NCBI GenBank assembly: GCA_035517115.1
Contig: DATIZL010000010.1
Location: 1 to 64,000 of the forward strand
DNA from: Hyphomicrobium_A sp035517115
GTDB taxonomy: Bacteria; Pseudomonadota; Alphaproteobacteria; Rhizobiales; Hyphomicrobiaceae
Direction of reading: 5' to 3'
Length of the DNA: 64,000 bases
This document shows, piece by piece, positions 34,467-42,603 of the stretch (its first letter is position 1; each line of letters opens with the position of its first letter). The notes under the pieces are model-generated. The model did not search any database. It was not told the DNA's origin and worked only from the letters and a program-made list of their open reading frames with translations. A program made the position numbers and the translations under genes.

Positions 34467-35129
34467 ATGTGCCCGTGCATGGAAGCGCCGACAAGGAAAA
34501 GAGCCGTAAGCGAATCGGACCTGCAAACCCATTGGGACAAGGCCTACCGGGCCAAGGGCGAGGGCGGTGTAAGCTGGTTTGAAGAAAGCCCGGCCATCTC
34601 CCTCGATCTCATTCATGCCACGGGGGTCACGGCCGATGCATCGATCATCGATATCGGCGGCGGGGCGTCGCGGCTGGTCGATGCACTCTTGGAGGAAGGA
34701 TTTGGGGCCGTCACCGTCCTCGATCTCTCCGGCGAGGCGCTCGAAAGATCCAAGGCCAGGTTGGGTGCGCGAAGCGCGAAGGCGAAATGGGCGGTCGCGG
34801 ACGTCACCACGTGGGAGCCGTCCCAAACGTACGATGTGTGGCACGATCGTGCGACTTTTCATTTCTTGACCGATGAGAAGGATCGCGCCGCCCATAGCGA
34901 GCGTGTCTTGAGAGCCGTGCGCCCCGGCGGGCACGTCATCATCGGGACGTTCGCCTTGGACGGTCCTGAGCGTTGCAGCGGACTGCCCGTCATGCGCCAC
35001 GACGCTGCCTCGCTCGGTCGAATGTTGGGTCCATCGTTCGAGCCGGTCGAGAGCCGCGATCATGTCCATCGGACGCCGATGGGAACGATCCAACGATTCC
35101 AATTCAGCCGCTTTCGGCGTTTGAAGTAG
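34467..35129 (+). CDS. class I SAM-dependent methyltransferase
   Basis: A 220-residue methyltransferase of the small Methyltransf_25/11 type. Motif I is IIDIGGGASRLVDALL (about 50-65); the acidic post-I loop is VTVLDLSGEALERSK; and DVWHDRATFHFL and RAVRPGGHVIIGTFALDGPERC follow. A pair of cysteines (MCPC) begins the chain. The last segment resembles tellurite or thiol methyltransferases, but the substrate cannot be assigned. AAGGA precedes the ATG. Confidence 0.82.
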   Translation: MCPCMEAPTRKRAVSESDLQTHWDKAYRAKGEGGVSWFEESPAISLDLIHATGVTADASIIDIGGGASRLVDALLEEGFGAVTVLDLSGEALERSKARLGARSAKAKWAVADVTTWEPSQTYDVWHDRATFHFLTDEKDRAAHSERVLRAVRPGGHVIIGTFALDGPERCSGLPVMRHDAASLGRMLGPSFEPVESRDHVHRTPMGTIQRFQFSRFRRLK

Positions 35130-35271
35130 ACCTCACCCCCGCACGGATACGCGCGCTGCTTGGCAGCACTTCGGGGCTTCGCCGGCTGAAACCGCCGGCG
35201 TGGAGGCGCGTATAACCCCTGAGCCGCCGCCTTGCCCATGTTGGCGGCCGACGAGAGGGAGCCGACAGACC

Positions 35272-35749
35272 ATGGCGAGCAACGTCTTCCGCTTCGACGA
35301 GAGCTGGAGCCTTCCCGGCGCCTCGCCGCACGAGGTGTGGGACGTGCTCGCGCGCGGAGAGCTGCTGCCGCAGTGGTGGCGCGGCGTCTATCTCGAGGCG
35401 GAGAAGCTCGACCCCGGCGAGGAGCCGCGCGTCGGCGCGCGCGTTCGCGCGAAGGCACGCGGGTTTCTGCCCTACCGGCTCAATTTCATCATCGAGGCGG
35501 TGGAGCTGGTGCCGGACCGGCTCGTCGCCGTGATGACGTTTCGACGGGCGCTGGCGCGCGGAGCTGTCGCCCATGCGGGGCGGCACGCGCGCCAATCTCA
35601 CCTGGGAGGTGACGGTCGAGCGGCCGATCCTGCGCCTGCTTGCGCCCCTGCTGCGACCTGCTTTCGCCTGGAACCATCGCTGGACGACGCCGCGCGGCGA
35701 GGCTGGTTTGCGGGCGTTTCTCGCCGAGCGCCGCGCGGTCGGCGCTTGA
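35272..35749 (+). pseudogene. SRPBCC (polyketide cyclase/START-like) protein, single-base frameshift
   Basis: The first 90 codons encode an SRPBCC lipid-binding fold (FRFDESWSLPGASPHEVWDVL, LPQWWRGVYLEAEKL). After VAVMTF the frame is lost. Removing one T from the run at 35539-35541 restores a continuous frame (DGRWRAELSPMRGGTRANLT ... ending AERRAVGA) to the TGA at 35749, for 158 residues, the usual size. So there is one extra T: a real frameshift or a sequencing error. SRPBCC proteins bind hydrophobic ligands; the function is unknown. Family B copy 1 follows immediately. Confidence 0.8.
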
Positions 35750-35753
35750 GCAG

Positions 35754-35856
35754 CGTCATCCCCGCGAAGGCGGGGACCCAGGACACCTCCCAATCTATGC
35801 GTCGACCGTGGGGCTTGCCGACACTTGTCTGGGTTCCCGCCTTCGCGGGAATGACG
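35754..35856. repeat. compound palindromic repeat, family B copy 1
   Basis: Inverted arms at about 35754-35782 (CGTCATCCCCGCGAAGG...) and 35829-35856 (CTGGGTTCCCGCC...ATGACG). Each arm is a hairpin around CCCGC/GCGGG. Copy 2 lies near 47.3 kb. Confidence 0.85.
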
Positions 35857-35960
35857 GAGGGCTCGTGCGCGTTGCGCCCACTTCTCGGGGGAGGAGCTGG
35901 TCTAGAACGGGCTGCCAGTTATGTCGGCAAGAGATAGGAACACACTCCAGCCTGCCCACC

Positions 35961-36082
35961 TGTCATCCTCGGGCTTGTCCCGAGGATCCAGGGTTTGGCG
36001 CGCGCCTCGCTTGCGTCGCGAACGACTCGAGCTGAAGGAACTCGCGGATCGTTGGATCCTCGGCATAAAGCCGAGGATGACA
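35961..36082. repeat. compound palindromic repeat, family A copy 4
   Basis: The cleanest copy: arms of exactly 30 nt at 35961-35990 (TGTCATCCTCGGG...GGATCCA) and 36053-36082 (TGGATCCTCGGC...GATGACA), spacer 62 nt. It lies only 100 nt from family B copy 1, just after the 3' end of the gene at 36109. Confidence 0.9.
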
Positions 36083-36108
36083 TGGCGATGTGCACTTCGT
36101 CGGCGAAA

Positions 36109-37017
36109 CTAGAACGGGCTGCCCGTGATGTCGGCGGCCTGCGTGCAGATCCTCGGTATGGGCTTGCCGTTGTACCAGAGCTCGTAGCTGTTGGGCGCGT
36201 TGGTGCGCGCCCACTCGGTGCCCGAGATGTCCTTGATGGCGAGCTCGATTCCGAGCGAACCGAAGAGCCCCACGATCTGCGTCGCGCGGTCCTTGTCCTC
36301 GGCGTGGAAGAAGCGCAGCTCCTGGTTGGAGCCGGCGTAGCCCGGGAACTTGCGCACGCCCGGAAAGATGATCTGCGCCTTGTCGGCGTCCTTGAACGCC
36401 TCGCGCACGCGCACGAGGCAATTGTAGGACTCATCGTCCGGCACGTGGATGAAGATGCGCGCCGGGCGCCGCTCCAGCGCCACCCGGTATGCTTCCGCCA
36501 CCTCGGGGTTCTCCTTGGACGCGTTCTGGATCGCGACCTCGAGCATGGGCAGCAGCTCTTTGTTCTGCGCCGTCGTCGCGTAGTCGATCTGCGCGGCGAG
36601 GAACTCCACCGGCACCTTGCCGTTCTTGGCGAGGTACTCGAACATGGCGATACCGTACTTCTGCTTCTCGGGCGAAGCATCGGTGACGAGATCGATCATG
36701 CCTTTGAGGTCGTTCACGTTCTGCTGCCAGCGGGTCCAGTACCAGCCCATGCCGGCGACCGTGAGCGGCACGAGCACGATGGACAGCATCTTGAAGAACG
36801 CGTCCCACCACTCGCTGCCGAGGTTGAGTTTCACCTGTCGCAACCCCCCTGCATGTGCGGCCGAGGCGCGCGCGCGATCGCGCAAGTCCCCGGCGAATCT
36901 CTTGGCCTTGCGGCGCATTCCCCTCTGCAAAAGCGGCATCGCCGTGACGAGGCGGTGCAGCGCTTGCCGCACCCCGCCGTCTCGATGGTTAACCGTCGCG
37001 TCCTCAGGCGTCGTCAT
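36109..37017 (-). CDS. single-pass membrane protein of unknown function
   Basis: A 302-residue protein not recognised. The N-terminal 70 residues are basic and probably cytoplasmic; one transmembrane helix follows (about 75-95, MLSIVLVPLTVAGMGWYW); then about 200 residues of a mixed alpha/beta domain. The end (FHAEDKDRATQIVGLFGSLG, ELWYNGKPIP) resembles, by eye, folds that compare peptide or SPOR-like repeats, but without a firm family. A poorly conserved ATG at 37017 is used; shorter starts are possible. It is divergent from the glucan gene. Confidence 0.7.
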   Translation of the reverse strand: MTTPEDATVNHRDGGVRQALHRLVTAMPLLQRGMRRKAKRFAGDLRDRARASAAHAGGLRQVKLNLGSEWWDAFFKMLSIVLVPLTVAGMGWYWTRWQQNVNDLKGMIDLVTDASPEKQKYGIAMFEYLAKNGKVPVEFLAAQIDYATTAQNKELLPMLEVAIQNASKENPEVAEAYRVALERRPARIFIHVPDDESYNCLVRVREAFKDADKAQIIFPGVRKFPGYAGSNQELRFFHAEDKDRATQIVGLFGSLGIELAIKDISGTEWARTNAPNSYELWYNGKPIPRICTQAADITGSPF

Positions 37018-37156
37018 GGCCAGGGCTAGCTAGCCGAGCTTCGCGGCAAAGGCAGGGCCGCGCGGGCCGCGGCGGCAGAAGACCCGCAAACGGTGGCGGA
37101 TTCTCGCGGACGTGGCTAATGTCCCGCCGCTATTCAGCTTGCCTTGCAGTCCTCAG

Positions 37157-38722
37157 ATGCCGCCTGCGCTCACCCGCCGACAGCTTTTGTCCACCGGCGC
37201 CTTGCTGGCCCTCGGCCCGCTGCCGCCCTTGGCGCGTGCCTCGCAAACGGTGCCGGTCCCCTCGCGCTACGGCAATCCGCGGCCCTTCGACTTCGACCGG
37301 CTGCGCCAGAAGGCAAAGGAGCTCGCGGCGGCGCCGTTCGTGCCGGAGACGCCGCCGGCGCCTGAGGTCGTCAAGACGATCGACTTCGATGCGGTGCAGA
37401 AGATCAAGTTTCGCCCTGAGCGTGGCCTCTGGGCGGGCGATGCCCACGCCCTGCCGATCCGCATGTTCCACCTCGACAAGTTCAACGGCCTTCCGGTCAG
37501 GATCAACGTCGTGTCCGGCGGCATGGCGCGCGAGGTGCTCTATTCCCGCGAGGACTTCGACTACGGTGATGCCGCGCTGAAGGCCTCGCTGCCCGCCGAT
37601 CTCGGCTTCTGCGGATTTCGCGTGATGAACGGGCCTCGCGCGGATACCGACTGGCTCGCCTTCCAGGGGGCGAGCTACTTCCGCAGCTCAGGCGAGGAGG
37701 ACCAGTACGGCGCCTCCGCCCGCGGCATCGCCGTCAACACGGCAATCGACGAGGAGTTTCCGCGCTTCGTCGAGTTCTGGCTCGAGCAGAAGGGCAATGA
37801 GCCGGCGGTGACCATCTACGCGCTCCTCGACGGCCCGAGCCTCGCGGGCGCCTACAAGTTCGAGGCGGCGAAGGACCGCGGCGCCGCCATCAGCGTCACC
37901 GCCGAGCTGTTCGCGCGCAAGGACATCGACCGGCTCGGCGTCGCACCGCTCACCAGCATGTATTGGTACGCGAAGGGCGACCGCCGCTACAGCGCCGATT
38001 GGCGCCCGGAGATCCACGACAGCGACGGGCTCGCGCTCTATACCGGGAACGGTGAGCGCATCTGGCGCCCGCTCATCAATCCGCCGTCGGTGCACACGAA
38101 CTCCTTCCTCGACGTGAACCCGAAGGGCTTCGGGCTCATGCAGCGCGACCGCACGTTCGCGGACTACGAGGACGACGGCGCCTTCTACAACCGGCGCCCG
38201 AGCCTCTGGGTGGAGCCCGTCGGCAACTGGGGCGAAGGCGCGGTGCAGCTCGTCGAGATCCCGACCGGCGATGAGGTGCACGACAATATCGTCGCCTATT
38301 GGACGCCGAAGGCGCCGGTCAAAGCGGGCGACAGCCTCGCCTTCGCCTACCGGCAGTTCTTCCGCAACGACGAGCCGCAGCCGGGGGCCTTAGCGCGCGC
38401 CGTCGCCACGCGTACGGGCATCGACGGCATCCCGGGCGCCGAGGCCCACTACGACCCGCACAGGCGCAAGTTCGTGATCGACTGGGAAGGCGGACCGCTG
38501 ACCGGCATGGCGCCGCGCTTCGACGTGACGCCCGTGGTGAGCGCTTCGCACGGCACCGTCAGCAATGCCTACGTCGTCAAGGTCGTCGGCACCGAGAAGT
38601 GGCGCTCCTTGTTCGATTTGTCGGTCGGGGGAGGCAAGACCAGCGATCTGCGCTGCTACTTGAAGCTCGGCGATCAGACGCTGACGGAAACCTGGCTCTA
38701 CCAGTATGCCGTCGACGCTTAG
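37157..38722 (+). CDS. opgD: periplasmic glucan biosynthesis protein, MdoG/OpgD family
   Basis: A 521-residue periplasmic protein for osmoregulated periplasmic glucans. The Tat-type signal TRRQLLSTGALLALG at the N-terminus points to OpgD rather than Sec-exported OpgG. The MdoG domain fills the rest: IKFRPERGLWAGD, SYFRSSGEEDQYGASARGIAVNTA, GERIWRPLINPPSVHTNSFL and RRPSLWVEPVGNWGEGAVQLVEIPT are family hallmarks. Start at ATG 37157, just before the Tat motif; GTG 37112 would extend it. No opgH is nearby, so the glucan synthase is encoded elsewhere. Confidence 0.88.
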   Translation: MPPALTRRQLLSTGALLALGPLPPLARASQTVPVPSRYGNPRPFDFDRLRQKAKELAAAPFVPETPPAPEVVKTIDFDAVQKIKFRPERGLWAGDAHALPIRMFHLDKFNGLPVRINVVSGGMAREVLYSREDFDYGDAALKASLPADLGFCGFRVMNGPRADTDWLAFQGASYFRSSGEEDQYGASARGIAVNTAIDEEFPRFVEFWLEQKGNEPAVTIYALLDGPSLAGAYKFEAAKDRGAAISVTAELFARKDIDRLGVAPLTSMYWYAKGDRRYSADWRPEIHDSDGLALYTGNGERIWRPLINPPSVHTNSFLDVNPKGFGLMQRDRTFADYEDDGAFYNRRPSLWVEPVGNWGEGAVQLVEIPTGDEVHDNIVAYWTPKAPVKAGDSLAFAYRQFFRNDEPQPGALARAVATRTGIDGIPGAEAHYDPHRRKFVIDWEGGPLTGMAPRFDVTPVVSASHGTVSNAYVVKVVGTEKWRSLFDLSVGGGKTSDLRCYLKLGDQTLTETWLYQYAVDA

Positions 38723-38798
38723 TTGCAATTTATCCGTCGCGCGGGAACCAGGACCCCGGCGAGACTGTTTAGACCTCCGGTTTGGATGGAGGAACGCA

Positions 38799-39083
38799 AT
38801 GTCCCACATGGACCGCTACCTGCTCGGCTTGTTCTTCCTGGCCGCCGCGATGGCTGCCACTGCGACGAATGCCCACGCCGTCATCACGCAGCGCCTGAAG
38901 GACGCCTGTCGCGCGGAATACTTCGCTTACTGCAGCGCCCACGAGCTCGGCAGCGAGGGCCTGCGCACGTGCATGCGCACCATGCAAGATAAGCTCTCGC
39001 AGGGTTGCCTCAAGGAGTTGGTCGCGTCGGGAGAGGTCACGCAGCCCGAAATCAAGGCCTATAACGGCAGGAAGCACAACTGA
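38799..39083 (+). CDS. small secreted cysteine-rich-repeat protein
   Basis: A 94-residue exported protein. Signal peptide about 1-26 (YLLGLFFLAAAMAATATNAHA). The mature part carries one cysteine-rich repeat: DACRAEYFAYC followed by RTCMRTM and LSQGCLKEL, matching the pattern of the GLG1-type cysteine rich repeat. Many Hyphomicrobiales secrete such proteins; their role is unknown. ATG 38799 is preceded by GGAGG. It follows the glucan gene by 76 nt. Confidence 0.72.
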   Translation: MSHMDRYLLGLFFLAAAMAATATNAHAVITQRLKDACRAEYFAYCSAHELGSEGLRTCMRTMQDKLSQGCLKELVASGEVTQPEIKAYNGRKHN

Positions 39084-39106
39084 GGCGGCGTGAGGATCCC
39101 ACGCGC

Positions 39107-40213
39107 CTAGCGGTGCCAATATTCAGCGGGCGCGAGCTTCACGTCGAGAAAGACCACCTCCGCTCCCTCGCAGCGCACGTCGATGTCGGCCTCCGCACAG
39201 CGCTTGACGAACGCCTCGGAGAACTTCTTAGGCGGCAACGGGACGAGCTGCTGCGCGTCGCACCATTCGAGGAAGCGCGAGTAGAGCGCGCGCAGCTCCA
39301 CGCTCTCGCCTCCGGCGCGCCGCATGCAATCCTGCACGAATATGGCGAGGTCGCCGCTGGCGGCTGGCTCGCGTTTGCTCGGGCGATCCGCGACGCGGCC
39401 GCCTTTCGGCAGTCCGCGAATGGCCTCGTGGATGGCCTCGGTGGTGCTCGGCCGCACGCGCCGCCATACCCAGCCGAGCAGCAGAAGGGCGATCAGGAGC
39501 TCGCCGCCCGCGACCGCGGCGATGCGGTTCTGTGTGACAGCGCCGGCGTCGGGCCATTTGACGAAGGCCTCGAGCGGTGAGGCCTTGGGCTTCTCCGGCG
39601 GCGGCGGAGGCGGGGCGTTGAGGCGCGCGCGGACGCTCGCCGCTTCCGCGTCGAGCTTGTCGGCGCGCCCGGTGGCGGCCTTGTCCTTGAGCAGGGCCGC
39701 GAAGGCGTCGCGCTTGGTCGCGAGATCGGCGGCGGCCTCCTCGCAGTGCTTTCCGCGCCCATCGCACTCGGTGCGCCGCGTGGCGTCGGCGGCGAGCATG
39801 GCTTCGCGCGCCGCGGCTACGGCGGCATCGGTTGCCGGCGTGAAGTGCAGCGCGGCACGCTCCGCGAGGATCCGCGCGAGCACCGCCTCATCTCCATTGC
39901 GCACCTCGGCCACCTTGACGCGCTCGGCGTGCTTGGCGATGGCCCCTAGCGAATTGCCGATGGTTGCGAGCAAGGCGGCGCAAGCGAGCACGGCGAGGAG
40001 CGCGCCAAAGAGCTTGCCGAGGCGGGACGTCGACCAGAAGAGATGCAGCGCCGCGGCGGGACCGAGCAGGCCCGCGAGCGCGACCGCGGCAAAGGACAGC
40101 GCCGCGAGCGCCGCATCCTTGGGCGCATCGGCGCTCACGTAGCCATAACGGGCAACGAGCGCCACCACGACGACCGCGGCGGCAAGCGCCATGGCTCCGA
40201 TCGCGTTCCGCAT
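39107..40213 (-). CDS. multi-pass membrane protein of unknown function
   Basis: A 368-residue protein with transmembrane helices at about 5-24, 35-58, 68-92 and 232-250. Between them lies a charged, Ala-rich, probably coiled-coil region (about 95-200) with a cysteine pair (ECDGRGKHCEE), then a proline run (PPPPPPEKP). The C-terminal 100 residues look soluble and winged-helix-like (LYSRFLEWCDAQQLVPLPPKKFSEAF), a pattern also seen in primase-associated C-terminal domains; that is only a resemblance. The gene stands alone. Confidence 0.6.
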   Translation of the reverse strand: MRNAIGAMALAAAVVVVALVARYGYVSADAPKDAALAALSFAAVALAGLLGPAAALHLFWSTSRLGKLFGALLAVLACAALLATIGNSLGAIAKHAERVKVAEVRNGDEAVLARILAERAALHFTPATDAAVAAAREAMLAADATRRTECDGRGKHCEEAAADLATKRDAFAALLKDKAATGRADKLDAEAASVRARLNAPPPPPPEKPKASPLEAFVKWPDAGAVTQNRIAAVAGGELLIALLLLGWVWRRVRPSTTEAIHEAIRGLPKGGRVADRPSKREPAASGDLAIFVQDCMRRAGGESVELRALYSRFLEWCDAQQLVPLPPKKFSEAFVKRCAEADIDVRCEGAEVVFLDVKLAPAEYWHR

Positions 40214-40576
40214 CTCGCCGCTTTCCTCCTTGCGGATCCGTTCAGCGTATTCGCGTTAGCCTACAAAACGCTTGTGAAGCAAGGTTTGGCCCCGGACTAT
40301 TTCTTCCGATTCCTCGAGAAAGGAAACCCTGGCGAGCGGCCAGCGCGGCGCGGGGCTAGTGCACCCGTTCAACGTGTGGCTTGGAAGGGCTGGCTGCCGA
40401 GGGTTCTTTGACCGTTCAGACTCGGCCGGCGGCGCTCAAGTTGCCTGCGGTCCCATTGCGGCAGCGAGGACGCCCGGCCCTGCACCAGGCGCCCTCTCGC
40501 CCACTGCTCGAGCGGGGGTCGTCGAGCAGGGGCTCGCTCGGCCAAACGGGGGCGCCGGGGCTCGGTTCCGGTTCCG
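40214..40576. other. 363-nt gap, no feature recognised
   Basis: Sequence between two minus-strand genes. Open frames exist on the plus strand, but they show no signal, motif or well-placed ribosome binding site. I see no repeat or RNA gene here. Confidence 0.5.
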
Positions 40577-40852
40577 CTACTGGGTTGGCGCGGGCCTTGT
40601 CGCCGGCATGGGCGCAGGCGGTGTTATGGGCTGCGTTTCTTCCGAAGGCATCGCGTCCAAAGCCGTAGGCACTCGCGACGGAACCAGCATGGATGAGACC
40701 AGCCAGATCAGAAGCACCGCAGCAAGGGCCGCAGCCACCACCATCCAGAATGCCGAAGCAGTGTCGAGCATGTTTCGCGATGGTGGTAGGTACGCGTCGC
40801 GGGGGGCCTCCCGGTAAGGAGGCCGCGGGTCATGGGTGACGACCATTGGCAC
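40577..40852 (-). CDS. small single-pass membrane protein, unknown function
   Basis: A 91-residue frame with a transmembrane helix (about 33-57, ASAFWMVVAAALAAVLLIWLVSS), a hydrophilic N-terminus and a Pro-rich tail (PITPPAPMPATRPAPTQ). GGGAGGTG lies 3-4 nt before the ATG, a very strong site, which supports it being a real gene. No family recognised. It is divergent from the 42-residue membrane peptide gene. Confidence 0.6.
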   Translation of the reverse strand: MPMVVTHDPRPPYREAPRDAYLPPSRNMLDTASAFWMVVAAALAAVLLIWLVSSMLVPSRVPTALDAMPSEETQPITPPAPMPATRPAPTQ

Positions 40853-40993
40853 CTCCCTTTTTTGGGTTTCTGACCGCCAAAACAGTGACGTCGAAAGAAG
40901 GTTCCCGGCCCGCTGTACCCCGCTGCACTAGGCCAGACAGTGGGCTGACCGGGCCGCAATTGTCCCGGCCGCACACTTGCCAGCGTCCACCTG

Positions 40994-41002
40994 TGCTATA
41001 AT
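40994..41002 (+). promoter_or_regulatory. extended -10 promoter for the 42-residue peptide gene
   Basis: TGCTATAAT: a perfect TATAAT (40997-41002) with the extended -10 TG, 41 nt upstream of the ATG at 41043. TTGCCA at 40977 is only 14 nt away, so the extended -10 would carry the recognition. Confidence 0.5.
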
Positions 41003-41042
41003 TCGTTCGGAGGGGCACTCCGAGATTGGAGGAGGCCTCAAA

Positions 41043-41171
41043 ATGTCTCAGACACTTCGCGCTCCCGTCGGCCACAGCACCGCTATGGCGCTCATCCTTG
41101 TCGCGACCCCCATAGCGATCGTCCTTATCGCGGTTGGGATGATTATCTTCGGCAGTCTCATCCTGCCATGA
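41043..41171 (+). CDS. 42-residue hydrophobic membrane peptide
   Basis: A tiny protein: polar start SQTLRAPVGHS, then one long hydrophobic helix (about 15-40, MALILVATPIAIVLIAVGMI) and the end GSLILP. GGAGG lies 7 nt before the ATG, and a perfect TATAAT lies 41 nt upstream, so expression is well supported. No family known. First of three plus-strand mini-genes. Confidence 0.6.
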   Translation: MSQTLRAPVGHSTAMALILVATPIAIVLIAVGMIIFGSLILP

Positions 41172-41284
41172 GAGCCCGCGCATCGGCATGGCAACGCCGG
41201 CTCGTAGGCCCACATTGGCCATCTCATATGCTCAACGCGGTCGATGAGTTGCTATTGCGTGGCGCGCGAGCCGAGGAGCTCGGG

Positions 41285-41290
41285 TATAAT
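41285..41290 (+). promoter_or_regulatory. TATAAT element upstream of the six-cysteine mini-protein gene
   Basis: A perfect TATAAT lies 44 nt upstream of the ATG at 41334. No good -35 element is 16-18 nt away, so this is a weak promoter call. Confidence 0.35.
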
Positions 41291-41333
41291 CTTTGGAGAG
41301 CGGGTGAGTGAACGCCGATTGTAGGAGGTGGCT

Positions 41334-41552
41334 ATGAAAAGCTGCATGGTGATTGGGGTCGCGCTTGCACTTGCTTTCCTCGTTGCGCCGATTGCGTCGA
41401 GCACGGATGCGCTGGCAAAGGGCTCCCGGTGCGCTGTGAAGAACATGGAGGGCAAGAGGATCACGTGGAGATGCAAGGCCGGCCAGAAGTGTTGCTTTGA
41501 CTGGTTGGCCAATAAGGGCGCGTGCGTTGCGGCTTCCGAGATTTGTCTCTGA
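41334..41552 (+). CDS. secreted mini-protein with knottin-like six-cysteine pattern
   Basis: A 72-residue protein: signal peptide about 1-28 (VIGVALALAFLVAPIASSTDALA) and a basic mature part of about 44 residues with six cysteines spaced C-x13-C-x5-CC-x9-C-x6-C. A vicinal CC between pairs is the order found in inhibitor cystine knots, so a three-disulfide fold is possible. AGGAGG is 5 nt before the ATG. Function unknown; antimicrobial, toxin-like or envelope roles are all conceivable. Confidence 0.65.
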   Translation: MKSCMVIGVALALAFLVAPIASSTDALAKGSRCAVKNMEGKRITWRCKAGQKCCFDWLANKGACVAASEICL

Positions 41553-41660
41553 GGCCCCAGCCAACCAAGACGCAAGCGCCGACGCGCCGCCGTCAAGAAA
41601 CGAGGCTTCCGCCTCGATCGACTTGCACGAAGACCCAAGTAGAAACCAAGGAGGATAGCC

Positions 41661-41819
41661 ATGTATGGCAGGATACTAAGCGTCGCGATCATCTCGGGCA
41701 TTCTGCTCGCCACAGCAGCTCCCGTATTTGCCGCCGACGAGCCGAAGACGAAGGCCGACTGCGAGAAAGCCAAAGGCACGTGGGACGATAAGACCAGCAA
41801 GTGCACCATCAAGAAGTGA
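41661..41819 (+). CDS. 52-residue secreted protein with CxnGxWxnC motif
   Basis: A short gene: ATG 41661 with AAGGAGG 5-6 nt upstream. The product has a signal peptide (ILSVAIISGILLATAAPVFAA) and a mature part of about 27 residues with two cysteines: DCEKAKGTWDDKTSKCTIKK. I recall such Cys-Gly-Trp-Cys mini-proteins as common in alphaproteobacteria, function unknown. A strong terminator follows 26 nt after the stop, closing the group of three mini-genes. Confidence 0.68.
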   Translation: MYGRILSVAIISGILLATAAPVFAADEPKTKADCEKAKGTWDDKTSKCTIKK

Positions 41820-41845
41820 TGCAAGCTGCAAACGCATGACAGCTC

Positions 41846-41884
41846 GGAACCCTGCCGGAGTGACTCGCGGCGGGGTTCCCTTTT
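41846..41884 (+). terminator. rho-independent terminator after the mini-protein genes
   Basis: Stem GGAACCCTGCCG / CGGCGGGGTTCC (12 bp, one wobble pair) followed by CTTTT. The loop GAGTGACTC is itself self-complementary. Confidence 0.8.
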
Positions 41885-41989
41885 GCCGCATGCCGGGTAG
41901 TAGCTCCATACACGTCTGACTTGGGCTATTTGCTGACGGGACGCGTCCACGCAGACCAAATCATGTCCCAGTCGAACCAATTTCGGCCA

Positions 41990-42466
41990 TCACAATAGCA
42001 TCTCGAATTGGACTTGATCGCGGACTGTTTGCGTGTAGCCCCTTTGTGACGTGAAGTAGTCCCGCGCTACATTGAAGATGCGAAAGCCTCGTCTCAGGTA
42101 AAAGATGATGTTGTCTGTTTCCCATGATCCGGTGCAAACCACGAGCCGCACAGCGTTGTTCAAGCGACAGTAGGTCACCGCTTCTTCGACCAGTTGTCTA
42201 CCGATGCCTTCTCCCCGACGCTCCAAAATAACTGCAAGGCTGACTATTTCGAATACGTCAGCGTCTTCCACAATGTGAGCCATGCCGACAACAAAATCTC
42301 GGTCACGCGCCACCAGAACGCTTCCCATCTCATAGTAGCTAAGGATTTGACTTTCCGACTCGTCTGCTAAGCGAAACAATGACAGCAAGTTACGCCTGCT
42401 ACCCTCGTAGATCTGAATTTGAATACCGGCCAATAGTCCCCTCCACTGTGCGAGTGAGCGCGCCAT
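41990..42466 (-). CDS. GNAT-family N-acetyltransferase
   Basis: A 158-residue acetyl-CoA-dependent acetyltransferase. The acetyl-CoA loop is ERRGEGIGRQLVEEA (about 83-97), followed by VRLVVCTGSWETDNIIFYLRRGFRI, the usual GNAT strand-helix end. The substrate is unknown. By eye its base composition is clearly more AT-rich than its neighbours, with many AT-ending codons, which suggests acquisition from outside. It lies 140 nt from tRNA-Arg, a common integration site. No ribosome binding site stands out. Confidence 0.75.
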   Translation of the reverse strand: MARSLAQWRGLLAGIQIQIYEGSRRNLLSLFRLADESESQILSYYEMGSVLVARDRDFVVGMAHIVEDADVFEIVSLAVILERRGEGIGRQLVEEAVTYCRLNNAVRLVVCTGSWETDNIIFYLRRGFRIFNVARDYFTSQRGYTQTVRDQVQFEMLL

Positions 42467-42603
42467 CCACTAACCAATCTGTACGCTTCAGACTGGCTCG
42501 TCGTTTCTACTGGTGACGCTTGCTCGGGCGAGATCAACATGATCGCGTGGAGCCGGCAATTTAAGTTGCCGGAACGATGGAGTTCGAATCCCTTATGGTG
42601 AAG

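Noticed and set aside
40359..40817. 152-codon plus-strand frame in the gap before the mini-protein cluster
   Set aside because: No ribosome binding site, no motif, and its second half is antisense to the better-supported 91-residue gene.
42581..42600. GTTCGAATC near tRNA-Arg, resembling a second tRNA T-loop
   Set aside because: TTCGAA is self-complementary and the flanks do not form a T-stem or cloverleaf; too short to call a tRNA remnant or att site.
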